In this document: piece after piece, positions 42,131 through 51,512 of the stretch | Layout of the letters: each line of letters begins with the position of its first letter | How positions within the stretch are numbered: position 1 is the first letter of the stretch | Assembly: GCA_004020645.1 (NCBI GenBank) | Contig: SAQL01000004.1 | Coordinates: 1 to 64,000, forward strand | Length of the DNA stretch: 64,000 nucleotides | Reading direction: 5' to 3' | DNA from: Mesorhizobium sp. | Lineage (GTDB): Bacteria > Pseudomonadota > Alphaproteobacteria > Rhizobiales > Rhizobiaceae | Notes under the pieces: generated by a model | The model's input: only the letters and a program-made list of their open reading frames with translations | What the model was told of the DNA's origin: nothing | Database searches by the model: none | Position numbers and translations under genes: made by a program

Positions 42131-43183
42131 CTAGGTCCCGAAGCGGGCGGCGAAACCAGCCAGCCGATTCTTCCATGCCTCGCTTGAAAGCACCTCGCGA
42201 TTGACCACGCCGCGCGGCTCGCGGCCGTGCTGGACCTCGATCACCGCCTTGACGTCCGCAGCACCGTTGCCGGCAAAGCACTGGTCGGTCCAGCAGAGCG
42301 CGTGCGGCGTCAGGATGACGTTGTCGAGCTTGAGGATCGGGTCGTCGGCATCCGGCGGTTCCTGCTCCAGCACGTCGAGCCCTGCGCCGGCGATGCGGCG
42401 TTCCCGCAGCACTTTCGTCAGCGCCTTCTGGTCGACGATCGGGCCGCGCGCAGTGTTGATCAGGTAAGCCGTCCGCTTCATCAGGGCGAGCCGCTCGGCA
42501 TTGACGATGTGGTGCGTCTGAGGCGTTAGCGGACAGCTCACCGACAGCACATCGGCGCGGCGGAACAGATCCTCCAGCCCGACCAGTTCGATGCCCAGTT
42601 CGGCGGCGAACTTGCTGTCAGCGAATGGGTCATGGGCGATGAATTTCATGTCGAAGGGCTTGGCGATGCGAAAGACCTCGGCGCCGATGTTGCCAATGCC
42701 GAGCGATCCCAGTGTCCGCCCGACGAGGCCGACGCCCATATGCTCCGAACGCTTGTCGAATCCATCGGGTCCCTTGCGGGTCAGCGCGTCCTTGGTGAGC
42801 AGTTTGCCGGTCAGTGCCAGCATGAAAGTGATGACGGATACGGCGACGGGCCGTCGCACGCCGTCGGGCGTGATGACGAGGGCGATGCCGGCGGCGGTGC
42901 AGGCCTCGACGTCGACGGTATCGTAACCGACTCCGAAACGGGCAACAACGGCCAGGCGGCCGCTCTTCGGGACACTGGTCGCATCGAAGCGATGGGTGAG
43001 CAGGATCAGTGCATCGAAGTCCTCAAGCTGATCGCCGCGCAGCGGATTGTTCGATTCCAGGAACGCCATCTCGACGCCGGGCGCATTGCGCAGCGGCTCC
43101 AGGTCGAAGTCGGGATAGGTCGGCGAGCCGTCCGGCTTGCGGAAATCACCGGAGAGCGCCACCCTGAATGTTGCGTTGGCCAT
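42131..43183 (-). CDS. D-isomer-specific 2-hydroxyacid dehydrogenase (phosphoglycerate-dehydrogenase type)
   Basis: 350 residues. NAD-binding motif GLVGRTLGSLGIGNIGAEVFRIAKPF (~152-178), catalytic Arg in NTARGPIVD, Glu in LDVLEQEPP and His in LTPHALCWTDQ are all present. It oxidises or reduces a 2-hydroxy acid in the cytoplasm. GGAGGAGAG precedes the ATG, 12 bp after the aldolase gene. In this operon it probably handles the hydroxy- or oxo-acid released by the aldolase or derived from the lactone. Confidence 0.9.
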   Translation of the reverse strand: MANATFRVALSGDFRKPDGSPTYPDFDLEPLRNAPGVEMAFLESNNPLRGDQLEDFDALILLTHRFDATSVPKSGRLAVVARFGVGYDTVDVEACTAAGIALVITPDGVRRPVAVSVITFMLALTGKLLTKDALTRKGPDGFDKRSEHMGVGLVGRTLGSLGIGNIGAEVFRIAKPFDMKFIAHDPFADSKFAAELGIELVGLEDLFRRADVLSVSCPLTPQTHHIVNAERLALMKRTAYLINTARGPIVDQKALTKVLRERRIAGAGLDVLEQEPPDADDPILKLDNVILTPHALCWTDQCFAGNGAADVKAVIEVQHGREPRGVVNREVLSSEAWKNRLAGFAARFGT

Positions 43184-43195
43184 CTCTCCTCCGCC

Positions 43196-43972
43196 TCACT
43201 CGCACCCGGCCCGGATCTTCGAGACCGCGTCGGCCATCGCATCGTGCAGGACCCAGACGTCGCCCGAATAACAGATGAAATCGAAGCCTTGCGCGTAGAA
43301 GTCGTGACCCTGCTGGACGCTGGGTACCAGGCGTCCAAGCGATTTGTTGTGTTTCTTGGCGGTGGCAACGATCTTGTCCATCGCCGCGGTGAAGGTGGGA
43401 TGGGCGAAGTCGCCGGGAACGCCGAGTGAGACCGACAGATCGAAATGTCCGACCCACAGACAATCGACCCCGTCCAGTCCCGCGATGCCGTCGATGTTCT
43501 TGACGCCGTCGGCGGTCTCGATCAGGCAGATGAACACCGAGCGCTGGTTGGCAGCTTCGAATTTATCTTTGACCGAACCCGGACGGTAGCGGTCATGCGC
43601 GATCTGCAGCGCTACGCCGCGCGCGCCTGCAGGATGGTATTTCATCGAATTAATGATGTGCTGCGCCTGTTCGACCGTACTCACCATCGGCGCGATCAGG
43701 CCTTCAGCGCCCACGTCCATGGCACGGCCGAGGAAATGATAGTCCTGCGACGGCACACGCACCATAACCGGCAGGTCGGCCGCCTCGAAATAGCGGATCG
43801 CGCTCTTCACCGTTTCCAAGCTGAAGCCCGAATGCTCCATATCAAAGAAGACGAAGTCGCAGCCGGCGGACTTCAAAATGTGGCCGATTCCCGGCGTCGC
43901 GAACTCGGCGACGAGCGTGCCGAGCTTGACCCGCCGGTGCGCGGCCAACGCCTTAAGACCTGCCTCTGACAT
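43196..43972 (-). CDS. HpcH/HpaI-family aldolase
   Basis: 258 residues with the class II pyruvate-aldolase barrel motifs: LVAEFATPGIGHILKSAGCDFVFFDMEHSGFSLE, MVRVPSQDYHFLGRAMDVGAEGLIAPMVSTVEQA, the metal/base region FICLIETADGVKNID and VGHFDLSVSLG. Relatives cleave 4-hydroxy-2-oxo acids, such as 2-dehydro-3-deoxyglucarate or 4-hydroxy-2-oxoheptanedioate, to pyruvate and an aldehyde. GGAGGAAG precedes the ATG. It lies in the middle of the sugar-acid operon. Confidence 0.9.
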   Translation of the reverse strand: MSEAGLKALAAHRRVKLGTLVAEFATPGIGHILKSAGCDFVFFDMEHSGFSLETVKSAIRYFEAADLPVMVRVPSQDYHFLGRAMDVGAEGLIAPMVSTVEQAQHIINSMKYHPAGARGVALQIAHDRYRPGSVKDKFEAANQRSVFICLIETADGVKNIDGIAGLDGVDCLWVGHFDLSVSLGVPGDFAHPTFTAAMDKIVATAKKHNKSLGRLVPSVQQGHDFYAQGFDFICYSGDVWVLHDAMADAVSKIRAGCE

Positions 43973-44019
43973 GCACTTCCTCCCCTTCGCCCAAAGAGCG
44001 CAATCCGACTATGCTTTCT

Positions 44020-44325
44020 TCAAGTCGTAGCCTCGAGAACGAGGTCGCAGATCGTCACCAACTTGGTGTCGACGAGCGGCGCGCTATGCGTGTTGAATTC
44101 ACCGAAATGAGCCGTCCGGCAGTGTTCGTCGAAAGCGGCCTCGCTATCGTAAATCTCGTAGAGCACGACCCGGTCCGGTTCGCCGCGCGCCTCCGTCACG
44201 TCAAAGCGGCGGCAGCCGACCTCGTTCCGCACCGACGCGCTCGCATTGGCGTCGACGAGCTTTCGGAAGCTGTCTCGGGCGTCCGGCTTGAGGCGGAAAT
44301 CGACCCAGACAACGTAGCCGGTCAT
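44020..44325 (-). CDS. ABM-fold (YgiN-like) small monooxygenase or isomerase-like protein
   Basis: 101 residues in a ferredoxin-like ABM fold (YVVWVDFRLKPDARDSFRKLVDANASASVRNEVGCRRFDV, DRVVLYEIYDSEAAFDEHCRTAHF). Such proteins act as quinol monooxygenases or in sugar metabolism as small accessory enzymes. The ATG overlaps the GntR stop (TGATG), so it is translationally coupled to the regulator. Its reaction in this pathway is unknown. Confidence 0.8.
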   Translation of the reverse strand: MTGYVVWVDFRLKPDARDSFRKLVDANASASVRNEVGCRRFDVTEARGEPDRVVLYEIYDSEAAFDEHCRTAHFGEFNTHSAPLVDTKLVTICDLVLEATT

Positions 44326-45032
44326 CACTTGGGCCTCGCGATTTCCAGATAGCGCTTAGACACATATTCCAGATGCCTGCGCATCGCCGCTTCGGACCGG
44401 TCCGGATCGCGCGCGGCGATCGCCTCGAATATTTCGCGATGGGCCTCGTATGCTTTGCGGTCTTCACCTTCGGCCAAAGTCGTCCGCCGCTGTTCGAGCA
44501 GCCATTCGGCCAACGCCGCATGGATAGCCGTGAAGATTCGATTGCGGGTGATCACCGCCAGCACGTAGTGGAAGTCCACGTCCGTGCGTTCGAAGCGCGT
44601 GAGGTCGCCGATCGACTGCCGGTTCATTTCGAGCGCCTCCCTGAGGCTTTCAATGTCCTCTGGCGTGGCATTCACAGCGGCGTTGCGGGCAAGCCCGACC
44701 TCGAAAAACAAACGCGCACTCTGGAAGTCGTGAACCCCGCCCGGGGCCGAAATCATGTGCCGCGCCGGCCCTGAGAGGGCGTCGATTACGAACTGGGGCG
44801 TAGGGCGGGTGACCCGGGCACGCTCGCCGGATCTCACCTCGACAAGGCCCATCTTGCTCAGATGCAGCAGCGCCTCACGGATTGAAGGGCGCCCGACCCC
44901 GAACTGCCGCATGAGTTCCCGTTCCGACGGGAGCCGGTCGGCCTCGGCCAGTTCTCCCTTGCGGATCATCCGCTCGAGGTGCTCTGCAACCTCGTCCGAA
45001 AGCTTCCGTTGTTTGATCTGAACCCCAATCAC
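44325..45032 (-). CDS. GntR/FCD-family transcriptional regulator (NanR/FadR-like)
   Basis: 235 residues from a GTG at 45032. N-terminal winged HTH (EVAEHLERMIRKGELAEADRLPSERELMRQFGVGRPSIREALLHLSKMGLVEV) and an FCD all-helical effector domain with metal-binding residues (FERTDVDFHYVLAVITRN, AYEAHREIFEAIAARDPDRSEAAMRRHLEYV). It leads the nine-gene catabolic operon and probably represses it until its sugar-acid effector binds. A symmetric GGTATA-containing site lies directly upstream of its start. Confidence 0.9.
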   Translation of the reverse strand: MIGVQIKQRKLSDEVAEHLERMIRKGELAEADRLPSERELMRQFGVGRPSIREALLHLSKMGLVEVRSGERARVTRPTPQFVIDALSGPARHMISAPGGVHDFQSARLFFEVGLARNAAVNATPEDIESLREALEMNRQSIGDLTRFERTDVDFHYVLAVITRNRIFTAIHAALAEWLLEQRRTTLAEGEDRKAYEAHREIFEAIAARDPDRSEAAMRRHLEYVSKRYLEIARPK

Positions 45033-45035
45033 TTG

Positions 45036-45052
45036 GCATACCTTTTATACCA
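45036..45052 (-). promoter_or_regulatory. Candidate GntR operator upstream of the sugar-acid operon
   Basis: On the minus strand GGTATA-AAA-GGTATG: two GGTATA-type half sites 9 bp apart, recalling the E. coli NanR operator repeats. The same bases also form the inverted repeat TGGTAT-N7-ATGCCA expected for FCD-type GntR dimers. It ends within 10 bp of the GTG start, ideal for autorepression. Confidence 0.55.
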
Positions 45053-45933
45053 GTCCGTCACGCTATTGCCATAGTGCCCCTGTGTCAAACACAACTCATA
45101 TCGACAGACGCCCGTCTTCAAGCGCAAGCAAGCGAGCGAGGCTCTGGCTCTTCAATTCTTTTCTTACAAGGAACTTGCTCCCTAGCCGAGCGATCAGCCA
45201 CAGCGCAGGGTGCCAACATTGTCAGTTCGCGTCAGGTATCATTTCCGATCGAACGAGATTGGGGCGCGGTCACTGCCTCCCTTGAATGCCCTCTTTGGAG
45301 CGGCAGGATAGGGATACTGCTTCGGGTCCAACTCGCGTCATCCCGGCTATCGGCCTTCAAATGTCCGGGAAGGGGTCCGAACTCGATCGCTGACAGTGAT
45401 TGGGTTCCGATCCGAGAGTGTCGCGCGTCCAATGAAAGCGTAGAGGACGCTTTTGAACTTTGAGGGCAGCGTTCAAAGATTAGGGTCAAACTCAATCAGG
45501 CTGGCTGCCGCCAATGGCCGAGAACCTTGCCGCTTGAAACGGTCGGCGGAAACGAGCAAAGAGCGCCATTTCCGGACCTACACGGTGGCATCCGACAACG
45601 TCGTTACGTTGATCTCCTTGCGGACCTTCCCGAGGCGGACTGTGAATTAGCACCGAAAGTTGAGGCCCCGGACCGATTGGCGGCAGCAAGCGCATGACTT
45701 TGCGGGCAAATTCACAGTTCGGTGGGCTCATCATCGGCGCCGATCATGACCCCACTCCTTTGCAAATCAACGACTTGCGCTCCGCTCGCTTGGGGTCGAC
45801 TTTCGGTTCTGATCCACTATGCGGGTAACCCCGATCGGCGTGCGACCGACGGCGAGAGACCGGCGATTCGCCACGACGGTTCCGGCGTCATGGGCTACAA
45901 TGGCGAGAGATCCAGATCGACCGGGGAGCCGAG
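45053..45933. other. Intergenic region with repeat R copy 4
   Basis: About 880 bp between the divergent GntR operon and the adenylate cyclase gene. It holds the full repeat R (45324-45569). The part from 45570 to 45933 shows no gene I can support; short frames there lack ribosome sites or recognisable sequence. Confidence 0.55.
45324..45569. repeat. Dispersed repeat R, copy 4 (modules A+B)
   Basis: 246 bp, the same length, order and orientation as the copy at 35029: module A GGGTCCAACTCGCGTCATCC... then module B GAGGGCAGCGTTCAAAGATT... to GAGCAAAGAGCGCCAT. With the 35029 copy it brackets the complete nine-gene operon at 35381-45032. Confidence 0.85.
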
Positions 45934-47829
45934 GTGCCAAGCTCCACAGCAGAACGTCGCCTTGCCGCCATCGTCGCGACCGATGTCGTAGGTTACTCGC
46001 GCCTGATGGGCGAGGACGAGACGCAGACGCTGGCCGCCCTCAAGGCGCACCGCAAGGAGCTGATCGACCCTCTCATCGCCGAGCACAAGGGCCATATCAT
46101 CAAGACGACCGGCGACGGTCTGCTGCTGGAGTTTCCCTCTGTCGTTGAGGCGGTGGCCTGCGCCGTTGCCGTGCAGCGCGCCATGCTCGAGCGAAACAGG
46201 GCCGTTCCGGAAGGACGGCGCATCGAGCTGCGCGTCGGCATCAACATCGGCGACGTCATCATCGAAGACGGCGATATCTTCGGCAATGGCGTGAACGTCG
46301 CTGCGCGTCTCGAACAGATCTCGGAGCCGGGCGGCATCTGCCTCTCCGACGATGCCTACCGGCAGGTGCGGGACAAGCTCGACATTGAGGCGTTCGACGC
46401 CGGCGAGCAGCACCTGAAGAACATCGCCAACCCCGTCAGGATCTACCGGATCGACCCGGCTTCATCAGCAACAGGGATCAAACGGGTTTCCGGTATTCGG
46501 GGCGGCAGGGCGAGCAGACTCCGGCTGGCGATGGCCGGTCTGGCCGTGATCCTCATCGCCATCGCAGCCTTGGCCACCTGGTCCGGTCTGGGCCGAGCCC
46601 CTGCCCCAGAACAGCAAGCCGCGAGTTCGGCGACAATCAAACCAGACAGCGGCCCTACACTTCCCATCGTCGCCGTGCTGCCATTTACAAACCAGACCGG
46701 CGACGAGGCGCAGGAGTACTTCGCCGACGGCGTCACCGAGGAGGTGATCAATGCCCTCGGCCGCTTCAAGAACTTGCGGGTGATCGGCCGCAATGCCGTC
46801 TTGCGGTACAAGGGTGGGCAGGCGCGGCAGGCCGAAATCGCCTCCGAACTTGGCGCAGCATACATGGTTGACGGCAGCATCAAAGCATCCAAGGACCGCG
46901 TGCGGATTTCCGCGCAGCTGACTGACGCGGACGCCGCTACCGTGTTGTGGTCTGATCGATACGATGGCGATCTGTCAGACATATTCGAATTTCAGGACAG
47001 CATCGCACAGCACATTGCTGGCACGCTGGCGGCCAATATCACTCAGGTGGAGGTGCAGCGTCATTTCAAGGAAGCCAGACCAGACCAGAATGCCTTCGAC
47101 CTCTTGTTGCGCGCCCGAGCTGTCGGCCATGCCGCGTCTCGGACCGCCAACCGACAGGTTCGAGAGTTGATGACCAAGGCGATCGAACTGGACCCGAATT
47201 ATGCCACCACCCATGCTCTTCTAGGCGAAGCCATCTACTCGCGGGTGGTTCTGGGCTGGACGGAGTTCCCCGACCGCGAGCTTGCCCGTGCCGAGGAACT
47301 CGCCCGCCGCGCCATCGCGCTCGCTCCCGATGAGCCTGATGGGCACCGCACCCTTGGTCGCATCCTGCTTATCCGCACCGAATACGATCAGGCGCGCAAC
47401 GCGCTGCAGCGTGCGATCGACCTCAATCCGAGTGATGCCAATGCGTTGGCGGTGCGGGGAACCCTACAATCCGTTGATGGAGACCTTCCCGGCGCCATCG
47501 AGTCGCTTGAACTGGCTTTGAAATATGATCCGATGCTCCAGCCGCAATACCATTTCGATCTCGCCATCAGCTACTATCTCGCACGCCGGCACGAAGATGC
47601 CCTACGTGTCGCCGAACGTGGAATCTCCCGGTTTCCGAATTTCCCGATGTTCAATGTCCCGGCTGCAGCGGCAGCGGCACAGCTTGGGCGCCAGGAGCAG
47701 GCGGTCCTCTACGTTACCGAGATACGGCGACGTATGCCGCAGCTCGATTTAGACTTTCTTGGCTCGCGCTTCAGAAATCCGGCCTATCCGGCGTATCTAA
47801 AGGAAGGACTCAGGCGCGCTGGCTTGTGA
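45934..47829 (+). CDS. Class III adenylate/guanylate cyclase with TolB-like and TPR regions
   Basis: 631 residues from a GTG with GGGGAG upstream. The cyclase domain (1-170) has metal-binding Asp in VATDVVGYSRL, the HIIKTTGDGLLLEF segment with substrate Lys and second Asp, and DIFGNGVNVAARLEQ with the transition-state Asn and Arg, so it should be active. One membrane helix lies at ~195-215. The periplasmic part has a FlgO/TolB-like region (LPIVAVLPFTNQTGDEAQEYFADGVTEEVINALGRF) and TPR-type repeats (~400-620). This architecture is abundant in rhizobia. It makes cAMP (or cGMP) in response to an unknown signal. Confidence 0.9.
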   Translation: MPSSTAERRLAAIVATDVVGYSRLMGEDETQTLAALKAHRKELIDPLIAEHKGHIIKTTGDGLLLEFPSVVEAVACAVAVQRAMLERNRAVPEGRRIELRVGINIGDVIIEDGDIFGNGVNVAARLEQISEPGGICLSDDAYRQVRDKLDIEAFDAGEQHLKNIANPVRIYRIDPASSATGIKRVSGIRGGRASRLRLAMAGLAVILIAIAALATWSGLGRAPAPEQQAASSATIKPDSGPTLPIVAVLPFTNQTGDEAQEYFADGVTEEVINALGRFKNLRVIGRNAVLRYKGGQARQAEIASELGAAYMVDGSIKASKDRVRISAQLTDADAATVLWSDRYDGDLSDIFEFQDSIAQHIAGTLAANITQVEVQRHFKEARPDQNAFDLLLRARAVGHAASRTANRQVRELMTKAIELDPNYATTHALLGEAIYSRVVLGWTEFPDRELARAEELARRAIALAPDEPDGHRTLGRILLIRTEYDQARNALQRAIDLNPSDANALAVRGTLQSVDGDLPGAIESLELALKYDPMLQPQYHFDLAISYYLARRHEDALRVAERGISRFPNFPMFNVPAAAAAAQLGRQEQAVLYVTEIRRRMPQLDLDFLGSRFRNPAYPAYLKEGLRRAGL

Positions 47830-47833
47830 GGCG

Positions 47834-48295
47834 CTATTGCCGTGGCAACTCAGGGAGCTCTGACACTCGCGGATAGTTCGCGTCTGCGTTGCCCACCATA
47901 GCCACCGGATCGGCAGCAAACTTCCCTGGACCGGCCGGCCCTCCGAAAACGTACAGGCGGCCTTCGTGAATCACCCAATTGTTCGGATCGGCAACCACCC
48001 GATAACCCCTCGACAGTGCCGCCGTGCACCAATTTTGGTGCTGCGGCAGATATCGATCAGGGTCGGCCTTGAAGAGATCGAGGTGGCGCGTCGAGGCGAA
48101 GCGGTATAAGGCGCCATCCAATTCGTACTGGTACTGCGGATCGCCGATCATCGGCTTGGCCTCGGTGAAATAGGCGACAGGGTCGTAGCCCTTGATGGCG
48201 AGGCGGTCTTCCTCGCCATGGGCAGAGGTGTCGAAAGCGAAAGACAAAGCGGCAGACAGTCCGATTAGGACGGCCAACGCGTCGCGCCTGTTCAT
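47834..48295 (-). CDS. Exported YHS-domain protein
   Basis: 153 residues from the ATG at 48295 (GGGAG upstream). A signal peptide (MNRRDALAVLIGLSAALSFAFDTSAHG) may be Tat type because of the RR. The YHS-type domain reads AIKGYDPVAYFTEAKPMIGDPQYQYELDGALYRFASTRHLDLFKADPDRYLPQ. The domain is thought to bind metal in related proteins; function here is unknown. It converges on the cyclase gene with four bases between stop codons. Confidence 0.82.
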   Translation of the reverse strand: MNRRDALAVLIGLSAALSFAFDTSAHGEEDRLAIKGYDPVAYFTEAKPMIGDPQYQYELDGALYRFASTRHLDLFKADPDRYLPQHQNWCTAALSRGYRVVADPNNWVIHEGRLYVFGGPAGPGKFAADPVAMVGNADANYPRVSELPELPRQ

Positions 48296-48937
48296 TGACG
48301 TCAACTCCCTTGAACGTGAGCCACATCAGCCGGCCGCAGAGGCGGTGGGGGACTTGGGCTCCCTCGTCACATGCGGCACGTGCGGCCCCGCTCATAAGGG
48401 CCGGCCGCTATCGGCATAGCTGGAAGATTACGCCTCGCGTTCGCCCGTGGCAACGTGCATATATGCACCCCAACTAAAATAAGCTTGCGCCAATCTCGTC
48501 GCGGGAGCAGCTATATCCGCGAGCGCGGATGTAGCTGTGGCCGCCAGCAGCCGTGCGTTGACCGGGGCGTTTCGCGATCCGGCCCCGTGCGGGAATGAAA
48601 TTGTCGATGACCGGCTAAAGCAATCGCTTGGTAAGCACCTCCTCACAATCGGGTGCCTATCGCGGCTGTTCGCGACTCGCGCTGAGAGCCAAATTGTCCT
48701 GTTTGCAGACCTTCCGGCCGGACCCACGAAAGTCGCCTTCGAGTCAACTTGCGTTATCCCGGCTATCGGCCTTCAAATGTCCGAGAAGGGTCCGAACTCG
48801 ATCGCTGACAGTGATTGGGTTCCGATCCGAGAGCGTCGCGCGTCCAATGGAAGCGCGAAGGACGCTCTTTGAACTTTGCGCATGATCCTTTCCGGGCCGA
48901 AGATAAGCACAGCAAAAGCCGGTACCAGTATCCTGCG
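48296..48937. other. Intergenic region with repeat R copy 5
   Basis: About 640 bp between the YHS and galM genes. It holds repeat module A (48742-48878), followed by a GCGCATGATCCTTTCCGG block that also occurs inverted at 57312-57331. No gene can be supported. Confidence 0.55.
48742..48878. repeat. Dispersed repeat R, copy 5 (module A only)
   Basis: AGTCAACTTGCGTTATCCCG through GATCGCTGACAGTGATTGGG to GGACGCTCTTTGAACTTTG. Same orientation as copies 3 and 4. Module B is replaced after GAACTTTG by an unrelated rhizobial intergenic motif, so the A/B boundary is a real recombination or modular boundary. Confidence 0.8.
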
Positions 48938-49969
48938 TCAGGCGCCAGGCAGTCTGAACCGGTATTCCGTCACATGGTGGTAGATCTGGCCCGGCCATAG
49001 TGTGGCCTGCGGAAAATACGGCCGGTTCGGTGCGTCCGGCCAGACCTGCGGTTCCAGGCAGAAGCCCGAGTAAGCCTTGTAATGACGTCGTTCGAGCCCC
49101 GGCGAAGGCGGCGCCAGATACTGGCCGGTATAGAGCTGGACGCCCGGTTCCGTGGTCCAGAGCTCCATCTCGACGCCGGAAGTCGCGCCTTGCGCCCATG
49201 ATGCCAGCTTGAGCGGCCCGCGCGTCGAGGCAAGGCAGAAATTCTGGTCGTAGGGGAGCTGCTTGCCCTCGCTCTCCATGCGCAGCGGCCGTGCCTGGCG
49301 GAAATCGAACGGCGTGCCGTCGACCGGCTTCACCACGCCGGTCGGAATCAAGTCGCCATCGACTGGCAGATAGGCGCCGGCGTTCAGCATCATCCGGTGG
49401 TCGAGGATATCGCCGGCGCCGCCGTCATCCAGGTTGAAATAGGAATGCTGGGTGAGGTTGCACAGCGTCGGCTCCTCGCAGGTGGCGGTCATCTCGACGC
49501 TGAGCGTGCTGGGGATTTTCAGCCTGTAGGTGCAGGTCACGTCGAGCGCGCCGGGAAAGCCCATCGTGCCGTCGGGATCATGCAGCGTCAGCGTGACAAA
49601 ATCCTTGCCATGCAGCGAAACCTCCCATGGCCGGTGCGAAAAACCTTGCGAGCCGCCATGCAGCGTGTGTTTGTCGAGAAAGTTGCGCTCGGTCTGGTAG
49701 CGCTGGCCGGCGATGGTGAAACGGCCGTCGCGGATGCGGTTGGCGTAGCGTCCGACGACGGCGCCGAAGAAGGCGGTATCCGTTTCATAGGGCTTGAGAC
49801 TGCTATAGCCGAGCACAAGCGGCGCATCGTGGCCGGCCAGGCGCAGATCCTGGATGATGGCGCCCAGCCCGATGATGTTGGCGGTGAGGCCGCCGCCGCG
49901 GATGCTAAAGCGGCGGATGGCCTCGCCCGCCTGCGTCGTGCCAAAAACCTCGCCGTCCTTCATCGCCAT
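48938..49969 (-). CDS. galM: Aldose 1-epimerase
   Basis: 343 residues with galactose-mutarotase motifs: GLGAIIQDLRLAG, YETDTAFFGAVVGRYANRI, LDKHTLHGGSQGFSHRPWE with the catalytic His, NLTQHSYFNLDDGGAGDILDHRMML with the second His, and the catalytic Glu in SGFCLEPQVWPDAPN. It interconverts alpha and beta anomers of hexoses in the cytoplasm. The start at 49969 leaves 85 bp to the gabD stop; longer in-frame starts would lie inside gabD. Confidence 0.92.
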   Translation of the reverse strand: MAMKDGEVFGTTQAGEAIRRFSIRGGGLTANIIGLGAIIQDLRLAGHDAPLVLGYSSLKPYETDTAFFGAVVGRYANRIRDGRFTIAGQRYQTERNFLDKHTLHGGSQGFSHRPWEVSLHGKDFVTLTLHDPDGTMGFPGALDVTCTYRLKIPSTLSVEMTATCEEPTLCNLTQHSYFNLDDGGAGDILDHRMMLNAGAYLPVDGDLIPTGVVKPVDGTPFDFRQARPLRMESEGKQLPYDQNFCLASTRGPLKLASWAQGATSGVEMELWTTEPGVQLYTGQYLAPPSPGLERRHYKAYSGFCLEPQVWPDAPNRPYFPQATLWPGQIYHHVTEYRFRLPGA

Positions 49970-50054
49970 GTCCGAAACGCCAATTGGTTGATCGATCCCG
50001 GCGGGCCGCCTTCGGCCGGCTTGGGTCTGTTGATAGTCGACAGGCCCTACCCGA

Positions 50055-51512
50055 TCAGAGGCCGAGGCCGCCGATGCAGACATATTTGGTGTCGAGATAA
50101 TCCTCGATGCCCTGATGTCCGCCTTCCTTGCCGAGGCCCGATTCCTTGACGCCGCCGAACGGCGCCTCAGGCGTGGTGATGAGGCCTTCATTGACGCCGA
50201 CCATGCCGTATTTCAGCCCTTCCATGACCCGGAAGGCGCGGCCGAGATCGCCGGTGTAGAAATAGCAGGCGAGGCCGAATTCGGTGTCGTTGGCGAGCGC
50301 CACGGCTTCCTCTTCGGTCTCGAACTTGAACACCGGCGCCACCGGGCCAAAGATCTCTTCCTTCATGAACCGCATCTTCGGCGTCGCATCGGCGATCACC
50401 GTCGGCTGGAAGAAGGAACCGCCCAGCGCATGGCGCTTGCCGCCGGCGACGACCTTGCCGCCCTTGGCGGTGGCGTCGGCGATCAGTTCCTCGACCTTCT
50501 CGACTGCCTTCTCGTCGATCAGCGGCCCCTGCTGCACGCCGTCATCGAGGCCGGAGCCGACCTTCAGCTCGTTGCTGGCGGCGGCGAGCTTCTCGACGAA
50601 CTTGTCGTAAACGCCGGCCTGAACCAGGAAGCGGTTGGTGCAGACGCAGGTCTGGCCGGAATTGCGGTATTTGGCGGTGATCGCGCCGGCCACGGCACGC
50701 TCGATGTCGGCGTCGTCGAAGACGAGGAACGGGGCGTTGCCGCCGAGCTCCATCGACACTTTCTTGACGGTGACGGACGACTTCTGGATCAGGATCTTGC
50801 CGACCTCGGTCGAGCCGGTGAAGGTGATCTTCTTGACCAGCGGGTTGGCGCAGATCTCGTCGCCGATCTCGCCGGCGGCGCCGGTCAGGATGTTGATGAC
50901 GCCTTTGGGGAAGCCGACCTCCTCGGCGAGCGCCCCCCAGGCAAGGCCGGAATAGGGCGTCTGCGAGGCCGGCTTGACCACCGCGGTGCAGCCGGCGGCG
51001 AGTGCTGGGCCGAGCTTGCGGGCCAGCATCGAGGACGGGAAATTCCACGGCGTGATGGCGGCGATGACGCCAACCGGCTCCTTGGTCACCAGGATGCGGC
51101 GGTCCGCCCAGGGCGACGGCACGACATCGCCATAGGTGCGGCGGCCTTCTTCGGCGAACCACAGGATGTAGGACGCGGCCGAACCGATCTCGCCCTTTGA
51201 TTCGAACAGCGACTTGCCCTGCTCGATTGTGAGCAGTTCGGCCAGCACATCCTGATTGTCCATCATTGCGTCATGCAGCTTGCGCAACAGCTTCGAACGC
51301 TCGAGCGCGGTGGTCTTGCGCCATGTCTTGAAGGCGGCGTCGGCGGCTTCGATGGCGCGGCGCGTCTCGACCTTGCCCGACTTCGGCACGGTGCCGATCT
51401 TAAGGCCGGTGGCCGGATTGTTGACGTCGACCGTCTGGCCGCTATCGGCCTGCACCCATTCGCCGTTGATGAGATTGGCCTGGCGCATGAAATGGCTGGT
51501 TTTCTGAAGCAT
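50055..51512 (-). CDS. gabD: NAD(P)+-dependent succinate-semialdehyde dehydrogenase
   Basis: 485 residues of the aldehyde dehydrogenase superfamily: TPWNFPSSMLARKLGPALAAGC, FTGSTEVGK, catalytic Glu in MELGGNAPFLVFDDAD and catalytic Cys in RNSGQTCVCTNRF. The adjacent second Cys (CVC) and the GabD-like opening support the SSADH assignment. It converts succinate semialdehyde to succinate in GABA or 4-hydroxybutyrate use. No gabT is adjacent; the next gene on the strand is galM. Confidence 0.9.
   Translation of the reverse strand: MLQKTSHFMRQANLINGEWVQADSGQTVDVNNPATGLKIGTVPKSGKVETRRAIEAADAAFKTWRKTTALERSKLLRKLHDAMMDNQDVLAELLTIEQGKSLFESKGEIGSAASYILWFAEEGRRTYGDVVPSPWADRRILVTKEPVGVIAAITPWNFPSSMLARKLGPALAAGCTAVVKPASQTPYSGLAWGALAEEVGFPKGVINILTGAAGEIGDEICANPLVKKITFTGSTEVGKILIQKSSVTVKKVSMELGGNAPFLVFDDADIERAVAGAITAKYRNSGQTCVCTNRFLVQAGVYDKFVEKLAAASNELKVGSGLDDGVQQGPLIDEKAVEKVEELIADATAKGGKVVAGGKRHALGGSFFQPTVIADATPKMRFMKEEIFGPVAPVFKFETEEEAVALANDTEFGLACYFYTGDLGRAFRVMEGLKYGMVGVNEGLITTPEAPFGGVKESGLGKEGGHQGIEDYLDTKYVCIGGLGL

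Noticed and set aside
45492..45734. Minus-strand frame between repeat R and the cyclase gene, suspected to be a transposon remnant
   Set aside because: No recognisable transposase motif or terminal repeat could be found.
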